A DNA stretch of 64,000 nt, from positions 682,001-746,000 of the forward strand of contig NC_009445.1 of the NCBI RefSeq assembly GCF_000026145.1, written 5' to 3'. The notes under the pieces were generated by a model. The model was given only the letters and a program-made list of their open reading frames with translations. It was not told the origin of the DNA and ran no database searches. Shown here piece by piece: positions 54,383 through 62,557 of this stretch (position 1 is its first letter; the number at the start of each line of letters is the position of its first letter). A program made the position numbers and the translations under genes. The DNA comes from Bradyrhizobium sp. ORS 278. Its GTDB lineage: Bacteria > Pseudomonadota > Alphaproteobacteria > Rhizobiales > Xanthobacteraceae.

Positions 54383-56377
54383 TCAGAAATCCCCGTGCAG
54401 CCGTCCCGAGAAGATCGACACCGGGCCGCGGTCGGCGTTGTAGGCGGGGTTGTTGACGAACTGATAGTCGGCCGTGAAGGTCAGGTATTTGTTGATCGAG
54501 TAGGCGTAGTAGGCCTCGATGATGGTCTCGCGGCGATAGTTCAGCGCGCCGTCGCCGATCAGCGGGCCGAGGCCGCCGGCGGCGAGGAAGTCGCGGTGGT
54601 CGCGGGACAGGCCGTTGGTCACGCCGGCGATGCCGATCGTGTCGTCGGGGCGGCCCCAGCGGTTGCCCTTGATCGAGGTGCCGAACGACAGGCTGTTATC
54701 GATGTCGGTGAACGCCATGATCTCGGTCTTGCCGTCGTTCCAGCTCCAGCGGCCGAACAGGCCGAGCTCATCCGACAGCGCCTGGTCGAAGCTGATGACG
54801 TAACCGTATTTGGGGCGGCCGCGACGCGTCTGGGTGATGTCGGCGTTGAGCGCGGGATTGTCGAGCGTTTCGCGATAGCTGCCGGAGAATGTGTTGTTGA
54901 AGAAGCCGATGGTGCGTAGATGCCCTGGCTGCGAGAACAGCTGATAGCGCGTCTCCAGCTCGAGGACGTAGCCGCCGCGCCGGAACACGTTCATGTCGAA
55001 ACTGTTCGAGTTCGAGGTGGAGTCGACCAGGAAATAGCCGGCACGCAGCGCCCAGTTCTTCTGGTTCAGCTCGGCGGTCGCGCCATAGGTCAGGCCGAGC
55101 TTGTCGGCGGCGTAGTCGAACGCGCCGGGCGCCCAGATCGACCAGTTCATGAAGTCCTTGCGCGCGTCCTTCGCATAGGCGTTGCCGTCGAACACGTCGA
55201 GCACCGCAAACTTGCCGACCTGCACGGTCAGACGCGAGATGTCCTGCTTGCCGGCGAGCTGCAGCTGGCCACTGCCGAGCTGCTCCTGCTGTCCGCCGAA
55301 GCCGAAGGTCTGGCGCAGGAACAGCCGCGACGTATTGTAGTGCGGGTAGGGGAAGTCCGACTTCTGCGCCTCGCCATTGGAGAAGCCGCCGAGGCCGACC
55401 GTGTTGTTCAAGCCGAAGCCCTGCAACAGCTCGGGATTGTAGTAGACCTCGCCGCCGTCCCACAGCCGCGCATTGATGTAGAGGCTGTTGCTCCAGGTCT
55501 CCTGCAGCTGGCTTGCCGGCGTCAGGCTGTTGGCTCCGGTGTAGCGGGCGTGAAACGCCGGGTAGCCCTGGGCGATCGCGGTGGCCTGGCCGTGGATCTC
55601 CCAGCGGTCGGATTCCGTATCCGAGGGATCTTTCTTGAGCTTGAGCTCCTGGCCGCCGGCAAAGTCGAGCTTGCGGTTGAGGCCGACGCGCAGGGTCTGG
55701 AAGTCGAGCGCCGAATTGTAGCTGGCGCCATTGCCGAAGCGGACGCCGCCATTCTCGAAGCCGTAGTAGAGATATTCGAGCCGCCAGCTCCAATCCGGCG
55801 CGAAGGCGCGTTCGATGCCGGCGCCGGCCACCCAGCCGAGCCGGGTCGTCAGCCGCTTCTCGGTGTTGCCGGCCGGATCGGTGTTGATGAAGCGGCCGCC
55901 GGTCCAGGCGACGCCGCCGGTGGCATAGGCAAGCCAGTCCCCATTCGCGTAGCCGACGCGGCCGCGCGCGGTGGCGACATAGTCCCACAGCTCCGACACG
56001 CTGGCGCCGGGCGTGCCGAGCATGGCGACGGTGTGGTTCGATGTCAGATAATTCGGGAAGCTGAAATCGCCTTCGAGGCCGAGCAGCAGGCCGGAGCGCG
56101 TCACCCAATTGTAGCCGGCCTGCACGCCGCCTGTGAGCCCGTTGAAGCGGCTGCCGGCGCTTGCGACACCGGTCGGATCGCTCAGCGTCGCGCTCGCATG
56201 GTCACGGGTATAGCCCGCATGGGCGCCGACATAGAGGCCGGTCCAATCGAACACCGTCTGCGCCATCCGTGCCTTCACCGGCAGGTCGGCCGCGGCGACG
56301 GAGGTCGCCAGAGGTCCGAGACCGGCGAGCATGGTGCCGGCCACGAGCATCTCTCGGGTGCGGTTCGTGCGGATCAT
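54383..56377 (-). CDS. Outer-membrane porin with two barrel domains (OmpA-like plus OprB-like)
   Basis: A 664-residue exported protein: signal peptide ending SVAAADLP, the LPVKA start typical of rhizobial beta-barrel proteins, then an eight-strand-type barrel at about 40-260 (FDWTGLYVGAHAGYTRDHAS, GAGIERAFAPDWSWRLEYLY, FQTLRVGLNRKL). Residues about 275-664 match carbohydrate-selective OprB porins (WEIHGQATAIAQGYPAF, WSNSLYINARLWDGGEVYYN, ETIIEAYYAYSINKYL) and end in Phe, the Bam signal. Two barrels in one chain are unusual. It would let sugars or similar solutes across the outer membrane. It is a single gene with a long upstream region. Confidence 0.85.
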   Translation of the reverse strand: MIRTNRTREMLVAGTMLAGLGPLATSVAAADLPVKARMAQTVFDWTGLYVGAHAGYTRDHASATLSDPTGVASAGSRFNGLTGGVQAGYNWVTRSGLLLGLEGDFSFPNYLTSNHTVAMLGTPGASVSELWDYVATARGRVGYANGDWLAYATGGVAWTGGRFINTDPAGNTEKRLTTRLGWVAGAGIERAFAPDWSWRLEYLYYGFENGGVRFGNGASYNSALDFQTLRVGLNRKLDFAGGQELKLKKDPSDTESDRWEIHGQATAIAQGYPAFHARYTGANSLTPASQLQETWSNSLYINARLWDGGEVYYNPELLQGFGLNNTVGLGGFSNGEAQKSDFPYPHYNTSRLFLRQTFGFGGQQEQLGSGQLQLAGKQDISRLTVQVGKFAVLDVFDGNAYAKDARKDFMNWSIWAPGAFDYAADKLGLTYGATAELNQKNWALRAGYFLVDSTSNSNSFDMNVFRRGGYVLELETRYQLFSQPGHLRTIGFFNNTFSGSYRETLDNPALNADITQTRRGRPKYGYVISFDQALSDELGLFGRWSWNDGKTEIMAFTDIDNSLSFGTSIKGNRWGRPDDTIGIAGVTNGLSRDHRDFLAAGGLGPLIGDGALNYRRETIIEAYYAYSINKYLTFTADYQFVNNPAYNADRGPVSIFSGRLHGDF

Positions 56378-56757
56378 GAAAGCAAGGTCCCAGGCGAAGT
56401 CCACGACACAGATGTCAGTCAGAACCTGATTGGCCGCGCACAGTCACGCAAAGAATGCGGAACAGCCCGTGTTCGGGCGCAACTGTGTGCGAGGCGCGAC
56501 CAATTGTGGACTTATCTTTATTGCAAGTAAGTTGCAACAGGAGATTGGCCGCAGGTCCTCGGCGCCTGCTTGCCCGCTCTCCATGACAGCTGTGCAACAA
56601 ACAGCCCGCCCGGGCGGCCGGGCGGGCTGTCGAGACGCGGATGGGGGGCTGTTTGCTGGGGGCACCCGCGTCAAGGCGGGCAAGCTGGGCGAACCGAGAT
56701 CGGTAGCGGCGGGGGGACAGAGCGCCCGGGCCGGTCGGCGAGACAGGCGCTGCGGCC
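56378..56757. other. Leader region of the porin gene
   Basis: 380 bases. Minus-strand TTGCAA elements and a TAAAGATAAG stretch around 56505-56545 are a plausible promoter area for the porin, but I could not fix the -10. A strong terminator of the upstream gene lies at 56601-56630. Confidence 0.4.
56594..56630 (-). terminator. Strong hairpin terminator after the small secreted protein
   Basis: ACAGCCCGCC at 56601-56610 pairs perfectly with GGCGGGCTGT at 56621-56630 around a GC-rich loop; on the minus strand TTTGTT follows the stem. It lies about 127 bases past the stop of the 91-residue gene. Confidence 0.7.
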
Positions 56758-57033
56758 TCAGTAGCCGCAGGCCCTGACCCGGCCGACATATTGGCCGTAC
56801 ACGTCGTATTGCGGCACCCAGCGGCAATAGCGATAGCCGCCGTAGTAGTAGCCGTCATTGCTGGCGGCGATGGCGCTGCCGACGACCGCCGCTCCGAGGA
56901 GGCCGGCACCGACGCCCCAACCCCAGCCATGATGGAAGCCATGGGCTTCGGCAGGTTTGGAGGTCGCCGCGATGCTGCCGGTGACGGCGAGCGCGGCCAG
57001 CGCAAGGGCGGCTATCTTGCTCTTGATCGACAT
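56758..57033 (-). CDS. Small secreted Gly/Tyr-rich protein of unknown function
   Basis: A 91-residue protein with a signal peptide (MSIKSKIAALALAALAVTGS, cleavage near AEAHG), then HGFHHGWGWGVGAGLLGAAV, a glycine-zipper-like segment, and a tyrosine-rich tail (DGYYYGGYRYCRWVPQYDVY) with two Cys (about 70 and 89) that could form a disulfide. AGGAG lies six bases before ATG 57033. Similar small proteins are common in Bradyrhizobium; function not known to me, perhaps envelope-associated. Confidence 0.75.
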   Translation of the reverse strand: MSIKSKIAALALAALAVTGSIAATSKPAEAHGFHHGWGWGVGAGLLGAAVVGSAIAASNDGYYYGGYRYCRWVPQYDVYGQYVGRVRACGY

Positions 57034-57178
57034 GGGAAAGCTCCTGTTGTGCGTTGGGGCGGCCGGTTGCTGGTCGCTTGCCAATTGGACGGAGCGTTTT
57101 CGAAAGCGGTTCGAATCACCTGACCAGGGCGTGCGCGATGGCGGAATTCGCAAGGAAGGGCAGTGGCTTGCCGTGGAT

Positions 57179-58006
57179 TTAGCGGCTTGCCAGCGGCCCT
57201 GTGGCCAGCGTGTTCACGTCGAATTTATCGATATCCTCGAGCAGCGCGCAGAACGCAGCCGCGCCGTGGTCGAGCACGCGCTCGCCCTTCTCTGCCGAGG
57301 CCTGCGTCGCATCGCCGACCGCGCCGCTCGCATTGAGATCCTGCGTCTGCCACGCGAACGGCGCCGGCCGTTGCGTCGACAGCACGCGATTCGCCCGCTC
57401 CGTCGCGACGGCCGATGACACGAAGTCGGCGATGGCGTTGCCGCGCACGAGCTGCGGGTGGCGGGCCAGCATGATCGATGTCTCGACCGCGCCGCCATGG
57501 ATGCCGTGCCGCAGCTCGTCGGCGCTGAACAGGCCCTCCGGCGCGCCGAAGCGCGACCACGATGTCGTCACCACCAGCATGCGGTGAGCGGCGCGCAGAT
57601 CCTGCGCGACCAGGGTCATCGCGGCGCTGTTGCCGCCGTGGCTGGTGACGATCACGAGCTTGCGGAGACCGGCGCGCGCCACGCTGTCGCCGAGCGCGCG
57701 CCAGCTCTGCAGCGCGGTCTCGGTCGGCACCGTCAGCGTGCCCGGGAAATCGATGTGCTCGGTCGAGATGCCGACCGGCTGCACCGGCAGGACCGTCACC
57801 GGCAACGCCGGCGGCAGCAGCGCGCGGACCCGGGCCAGATAGGCCTCGGCGATGTAGACGTCGGTGCCAAGAGGCAGATGCGGCCCGTGCTGCTCGGTGG
57901 CGGCGAGCGGCAGCACCGCAATCCAGCTGGACGCGTCGGGCGTTTCCAGGTCGGGCCAGCTGATCTCGGTCCAATCGCGGGGCGGCACGGTCATCGCGCG
58001 GGCCAT
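57179..58006 (-). CDS. Creatininase-family amidohydrolase
   Basis: A 275-residue metal-dependent amidase of the creatinine amidohydrolase family: LPLAATEQHGPHLPLGTDVY near 28 with the Glu/His/Asp metal ligands, VTSHGGNSAAM near 126, and HGIHGGAVETSIML near 177 with the further Glu. Members hydrolyse creatinine, formamide intermediates or peptide modifications. It diverges from an ABC importer gene only 79 bases away, so shared control is likely. The start could also be ATG 57994, four codons later. Confidence 0.87.
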   Translation of the reverse strand: MARAMTVPPRDWTEISWPDLETPDASSWIAVLPLAATEQHGPHLPLGTDVYIAEAYLARVRALLPPALPVTVLPVQPVGISTEHIDFPGTLTVPTETALQSWRALGDSVARAGLRKLVIVTSHGGNSAAMTLVAQDLRAAHRMLVVTTSWSRFGAPEGLFSADELRHGIHGGAVETSIMLARHPQLVRGNAIADFVSSAVATERANRVLSTQRPAPFAWQTQDLNASGAVGDATQASAEKGERVLDHGAAAFCALLEDIDKFDVNTLATGPLASR

Positions 58007-58085
58007 TTCCTTCGTCCGTCGGGCAGGGTAGTTATCACCAGACGATCTTAACATGTTCAGCCAGAAAGAATCGGGGAGACTAGAG

Positions 58086-59117
58086 ATGAGGCAATCGCTT
58101 CTGTCGCGAACGTTAATGGCGGCATGGCTGGTCATCGGCGGGGCCCTGGGCGGGACGGTTGCGGCTGCGCAGGCCCAGACCCTCGACAAGGTCTCGTTCG
58201 GCACCAATTGGGTGGCCGAGGCCGAGCATGGCGGCTTCTTCCAGGCGGTCGCCGACGGCACCTACAAGCGCTACGGGCTGGACGTGACGATCGTGCCGGG
58301 CGGCCCGAACGAGAACAACCGGATGCTGCTGATTTCCGGCAAGATCGAGTTCTTCATGGCCGCCAACACGCTGATGGCGTTCGACGCGGTCGCCAACAAC
58401 GTGCCGGTGGTGTCGATCGCGGCGATGTTCCAGAAGGATCCGCAGGTGTTCCTGACGCACCCGGAGTCCAAGGTCACCAAGCTCGAGGAGCTGAAGCCGC
58501 TGACCCTGTTCGTCTCGAAGGAAGGCGTCTCCAGCTACTATCAATGGCTGAAGTCGGAATACGGCTTCTCCGAGAAGAACGTCCGTCCCTACACCTTCAA
58601 TCCGCAGCCCTTCATCGCCACGCCGCAGAGCGCGATGCAAGGCTATGTCACGTCCGAGCCGTTCGCGGTCGAGCGCGCCGCCGGCTTCAAGCCCGGCGTG
58701 ATCCTGCTCGCCGACAACGGCTTCAACACCTACTCGACCCTGATCGAGACGCGGCGTGACCTGGTCGAGAGCAAGCCGGACCTGGTGCAGCGCTTCGTCG
58801 ATGCCTCGATCATCGGCTGGTACACCTACATCTATGGCGACAATTCCGCCGGCAATGCGCTGATCAAGAAGATGAACCCGGAAATGACCGACGATCTGCT
58901 GGCCTATTCCGTCGCCAAGATGAAGGAATTCGGCATCGTCGATTCCGGCGACAGCGTCACCAAGGGCATCGGCGCGATGACGGATGAGCGCATCACCAGC
59001 TTCTTCGACAAGATGGTGCGCGCCGGCGTCGTCAAGCCGACCATCGACTATCGCAAGTCCTACACGCTGCGCTTCGTCAACAAGGGCGTCGGCGTCGATC
59101 TCCGGCCGAAGCAGTAG
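58086..59117 (+). CDS. ABC importer substrate-binding protein (NMT1/THI5-like)
   Basis: A 343-residue exported protein: signal peptide ending VAAAQAQT, then KVSFGTNWVAEAEHGGFFQA near 36, typical of NMT1/THI5-like proteins that bind pyrimidine precursors and related compounds, and NRMLLISGKIEFFMAAN near 81. GGGGAG lies 9 bases before ATG 58086. First gene of an operon with ATPase, permease, dehydrogenase and an Inh-type protein. Confidence 0.88.
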   Translation: MRQSLLSRTLMAAWLVIGGALGGTVAAAQAQTLDKVSFGTNWVAEAEHGGFFQAVADGTYKRYGLDVTIVPGGPNENNRMLLISGKIEFFMAANTLMAFDAVANNVPVVSIAAMFQKDPQVFLTHPESKVTKLEELKPLTLFVSKEGVSSYYQWLKSEYGFSEKNVRPYTFNPQPFIATPQSAMQGYVTSEPFAVERAAGFKPGVILLADNGFNTYSTLIETRRDLVESKPDLVQRFVDASIIGWYTYIYGDNSAGNALIKKMNPEMTDDLLAYSVAKMKEFGIVDSGDSVTKGIGAMTDERITSFFDKMVRAGVVKPTIDYRKSYTLRFVNKGVGVDLRPKQ

Positions 59118-59142
59118 GCCGCGTGAGCGCACCCTCCCGCAG

Positions 59143-59943
59143 ATGAGCTCGGTCCCTCCGTCCGCGCGCGCCGACGGCGGCGCGGTGCGCCTGCGCGGCG
59201 TCACCAAGGTCTACGATTCCGGGGTGGCCGCGCTCGGGCCGATCGATCTGTCGATCGCCAAGGGCGAGTTCGTCTCGCTGCTCGGCCCGTCCGGCTGCGG
59301 CAAGTCGACGGCGCTGCGGCTGATCGCGGGGCTCGCCGACCCGAGCAGCGGCACGCTCGACGTCGCGGTGTCCGCATCCACGGCGCATCCCGGCCACCGC
59401 ATCGGCTTCGTTTTTCAGGAGCCCACGCTGATGCCCTGGACCAGCGTGCGCGACAATGTCGGCCTGCCGCTCAAGCTCGCGCATGTGCCGGCATCGGAGG
59501 CGCGGCCGCGGATCGAGGCGGCGCTCGCGCAGGTCGGGCTCGCCGATTTCGCCGACGCGTTCCCGCGCGAATTATCCGGCGGCATGAAGATGCGGGCCTC
59601 GCTGGCGCGGGCGCTGGTCACGCGGCCGGACATCCTGCTGATGGACGAGCCGTTCGCAGCCCTCGACGAGATCACGCGCTTCCGCCTCAACAACGACCTG
59701 CTGGCGCTGTGGCGCAGCCTGAACATGACTGTCCTGTTCGTCACCCATTCGGTGTTCGAGTCGGTCTATCTGTCGCAGCGCGTGCTGGTGATGACGGCGC
59801 GGCCCGGCCGGCTCAGCGCCGAGATTCACATCGCGTCCGCGACGCGCGACGATGCCTTCCGTGCCTCGCCGGCCTACGCGGAGTATTGCCGCCGTGTCTC
59901 CGACGCGCTGGCGCCGGCCTATACCGGAGTGCATGCGCTGTGA
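59143..59943 (+). CDS. ABC importer ATP-binding protein
   Basis: A 266-residue ATPase of the NitT/TauT type: Walker A GPSGCGKST near 48, Q-loop FVFQEPTLMPW near 93, signature LSGGMKMR near 145, Walker B ILLMDEP near 166 and VTHSVFES for the His switch. It pairs with the permease that begins at its last codon (GTGA overlap). Confidence 0.9.
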   Translation: MSSVPPSARADGGAVRLRGVTKVYDSGVAALGPIDLSIAKGEFVSLLGPSGCGKSTALRLIAGLADPSSGTLDVAVSASTAHPGHRIGFVFQEPTLMPWTSVRDNVGLPLKLAHVPASEARPRIEAALAQVGLADFADAFPRELSGGMKMRASLARALVTRPDILLMDEPFAALDEITRFRLNNDLLALWRSLNMTVLFVTHSVFESVYLSQRVLVMTARPGRLSAEIHIASATRDDAFRASPAYAEYCRRVSDALAPAYTGVHAL

Positions 59944-60755
59944 GGAACGTGGGGGAGCGACGCGCGGTCGTCTCCGGGGCACGGCTGGCGAGCCTGGCGT
60001 TCCCGGCCGTGGTCTTCATCGCCGCGATGACCGCGTGGGAGCTCGTGGTGCGCGTCAACGGCATCCAGCCCTATGTGCTGCCGGGGCCGCTCCTGGTGCT
60101 CAAGACGCTGGTCAACGACTGGGATATCCTGGCGCAGTCGCTGCTGACGACCTTGATCACGACGCTGGAAGGCTTCACCGCGGCCGCGCTCGGCGGCATC
60201 GCGCTGGCGCTCCTGTTCAACCAGTCGCGCTGGCTGGAATGGGCGCTGTTTCCCTATGCCGTGGTGCTGCAGGTGACGCCCGTCATCGCGATCGCGCCGC
60301 TGCTGCTGATCTATCTGCCGCAGCAGACCGCGGTGGTCACCTGCGCCTGGATCGTCGGCTTCTTCCCGGTGCTGTCCAACACCGCGCTTGGCCTCAACTC
60401 GGTCGACCGCAATCTCGCCGGCCTGTTCCAGCTCTATGGCGCTTCGCGCTGGCAGACCTTGCGCTATCTGAAGCTGCCCGCCGCCTTGCCCTACATTCTC
60501 GGCGGCCTGCGCATCGCCGGAGGCCTGTCGCTGATCGGTGCCGTCGTCGCCGAGATCGCGGCCGGCAGCGCCGGCGCTGGCTCGGGTCTCGCATATCGCA
60601 TCGCGGAATCCGGCTATCGTCTCAACATCCCCCGCATGTTCGCAGCCTTGGTGCTGCTGTCGGTCGCCGGGATTGTCATCTATGGCTTGCTGGCGCTAGT
60701 TTCGCACCTCGTTTTGCGGCGCTGGCACGAGAGCGCGCTTGGAAAGGATAGCTGA
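59940..60755 (+). CDS. ABC importer permease
   Basis: A 271-residue inner-membrane protein with about six helices and the EAA-loop LYGASRWQTLRYLKLPAALP near 164. The start is GTG 59940, overlapping the ATPase stop by 4 bases; no better start exists in frame. Likely dimeric. Confidence 0.88.
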   Translation: MRNVGERRAVVSGARLASLAFPAVVFIAAMTAWELVVRVNGIQPYVLPGPLLVLKTLVNDWDILAQSLLTTLITTLEGFTAAALGGIALALLFNQSRWLEWALFPYAVVLQVTPVIAIAPLLLIYLPQQTAVVTCAWIVGFFPVLSNTALGLNSVDRNLAGLFQLYGASRWQTLRYLKLPAALPYILGGLRIAGGLSLIGAVVAEIAAGSAGAGSGLAYRIAESGYRLNIPRMFAALVLLSVAGIVIYGLLALVSHLVLRRWHESALGKDS

Positions 60756-61738
60756 TGGCGGCCACTTCGTCTGACAAGGTCGATGTTCTGATCTATGGGC
60801 CGCTGCGGCCGATCCTGGAGAAGGGGTTCCCGGACAGCTTCAACGTGCACCATGCGACGACGCAGGCCGATCTCGAAGCGCTGCCGGCGGATGTGAAGGG
60901 CCGCATCCGCGGCGTTGCCGTCACCTTCCACACCGTCAAGACCGATGCGGCGGTCATGGCCTCGCTGCCGAAGCTCGAGATCATCGCCAGCTTCGGCGTC
61001 GGCTATGACCACATCGCCGCCGCCCATGCGGGACAGCACGGTATCATCGTCACCAACACACCTGACGTGCTGACGGAAGAGGTCGCCGACGTCGCGCTCG
61101 GTCTCTTGATCGCCACCTGCCGCGAGTTCATCAAGGCCGACCGCTTCGTGCGCGCGGGCGAGTGGAGCGCGAAGGCCTATCCGCTCAGCGTCGGCTCGCT
61201 GCGCGACCGCACCGTCGGCATGGTCGGCATGGGCCGCATCGGCCAGGCGATCGCGCGCCGGCTCGAGGCCTCGCTGGTGCCGGTGGTCTATCACTCGCGC
61301 AATCCCGCCGCCGGCGTCGCCAACAAGCACTATCCGGACCTGCTGCAGATGGCGAAGGATGTCGACACGCTGGTGGTGATCGTGCCCGGCGGCGCCAGCA
61401 CCAACCGAATCGTCAACGCCGAGGTGCTCAAGGCGCTGGGACCGCGCGGCGTCGTCGTCAACGTGGCCCGCGGCTCGGTGATCGACGAGCAGGCCTTGGT
61501 CGAGGCGCTGCAGTCGGGCACGATCCTTGCCGCCGGCCTCGACGTGTTCGAGAAGGAGCCGGCGGTGCCGGACGCGCTCAAGGCGATGGACAATGTCGTG
61601 CTGCTGCCACACATCGGCTCCGCTGCCATCGTAACCCGCAACGCGATGGATCAGCTGGTCGTCGACAACCTCAAGGTCTGGTTTGCCGGCAAGCCGCCGC
61701 TGACACCCGTTCCGGAAACGCCGGCGAAAGGCCGCTGA
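60755..61738 (+). CDS. D-2-hydroxyacid dehydrogenase (NAD-dependent)
   Basis: A 327-residue enzyme of the D-isomer 2-hydroxyacid dehydrogenase family. The cofactor loop is VGMVGMGRIGQAIARR near 156; catalytic residues lie in VVNVARGSVID (Arg near 236), DVFEKEP (Glu near 265) and LLPHIGSA (His near 284). It reduces a 2-keto acid such as glyoxylate or hydroxypyruvate, or the reverse. ATG overlaps the permease stop by one base (TGATG), so the imported compound is probably processed to a hydroxy or keto acid. Confidence 0.92.
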   Translation: MAATSSDKVDVLIYGPLRPILEKGFPDSFNVHHATTQADLEALPADVKGRIRGVAVTFHTVKTDAAVMASLPKLEIIASFGVGYDHIAAAHAGQHGIIVTNTPDVLTEEVADVALGLLIATCREFIKADRFVRAGEWSAKAYPLSVGSLRDRTVGMVGMGRIGQAIARRLEASLVPVVYHSRNPAAGVANKHYPDLLQMAKDVDTLVVIVPGGASTNRIVNAEVLKALGPRGVVVNVARGSVIDEQALVEALQSGTILAAGLDVFEKEPAVPDALKAMDNVVLLPHIGSAAIVTRNAMDQLVVDNLKVWFAGKPPLTPVPETPAKGR

Positions 61739-62427
61739 TGTCACGCCTGCTCCCATTGCTGATCGCGCTGTCGTCAGTGGCTGCCATTCCCGCGATTGCG
61801 CAGGACGCGGCAAGCCTGAAGAAGGCGATGATCGGGCAGTGGGAGCTCGCGACCACCGAGCGCAGCAAGACCTGCGTGCTGACCCTGAAGCCCGACGCCG
61901 CGCAACGCGGCATGAAGCTCGAGATGGAGCCTGCCTGCGCCACCGCGCTGCCGTTCACCAAGGACATCGCCGGCTGGAACGTGAAGGGGCTCGGCGACAT
62001 CGTCAGCCTGCAGGCGGCCAATGGCGAGGCGGTGATCGATTTCACCGAGGTCGAGGCCGGCATCTTCGAAGGCCTGCGCCAGGGCGAGGGCGTCTACATC
62101 CTGCAGAATCTGGCGGCGGCGCGCTCGCTGGCGAAATCGATGGACCAGATGATCGGCGATTGGGCCATGGTCGACGGCAATGGTGCGGCCGTCTGCAGCC
62201 TGGTGCTGACCAACACCGATGCCGGCAATGACAATTTCCAGGTGTTCGTAAAGCCGAAATGCGATCCGAAGGTCGCGGCGTTCGCGCCGACGCAGTGGCG
62301 GCTCGAGCACGGCCAGATGATGCTGATGTCGGCGCGCGGCGAGACCTGGAAGTTCGAGGCCGACGACAATGCGCAGTGGCGGCTGGTGCCGGACAGCGCA
62401 GCGCCGCTGATCATGCTCCGGCAGTGA
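61738..62427 (+). CDS. AprI/Inh (Omp19-like) protease-inhibitor-type protein with duplicated domain
   Basis: A 229-residue exported protein (signal peptide to about 22, AIAQD). It holds two copies of the Inh/Omp19 beta-barrel: copy 1 at about 27-125 (IGQWELATTERSKTCVLTL, then a Cys near 66) and copy 2 at about 137-229 (IGDWAMVDGNGAAVCSLVL, then Cys in PKCDPKV). Each pair of Cys probably forms a disulfide as in the periplasmic metalloprotease inhibitor. One-base overlap with the dehydrogenase. Whether it inhibits a protease is unknown. Confidence 0.82.
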   Translation: MSRLLPLLIALSSVAAIPAIAQDAASLKKAMIGQWELATTERSKTCVLTLKPDAAQRGMKLEMEPACATALPFTKDIAGWNVKGLGDIVSLQAANGEAVIDFTEVEAGIFEGLRQGEGVYILQNLAAARSLAKSMDQMIGDWAMVDGNGAAVCSLVLTNTDAGNDNFQVFVKPKCDPKVAAFAPTQWRLEHGQMMLMSARGETWKFEADDNAQWRLVPDSAAPLIMLRQ

Positions 62428-62557
62428 AGCCTGAGCACCCGCCGCGTTAACGATTGCGAAACCTGGGTTAATTCTTCGTTGCGGCTTGGTGATGTTATCT
62501 GAACGTGTTGTTTACGGATTTTGCGTCTGATGGTTGTCCCAACGCCGGGAGCCAGCC

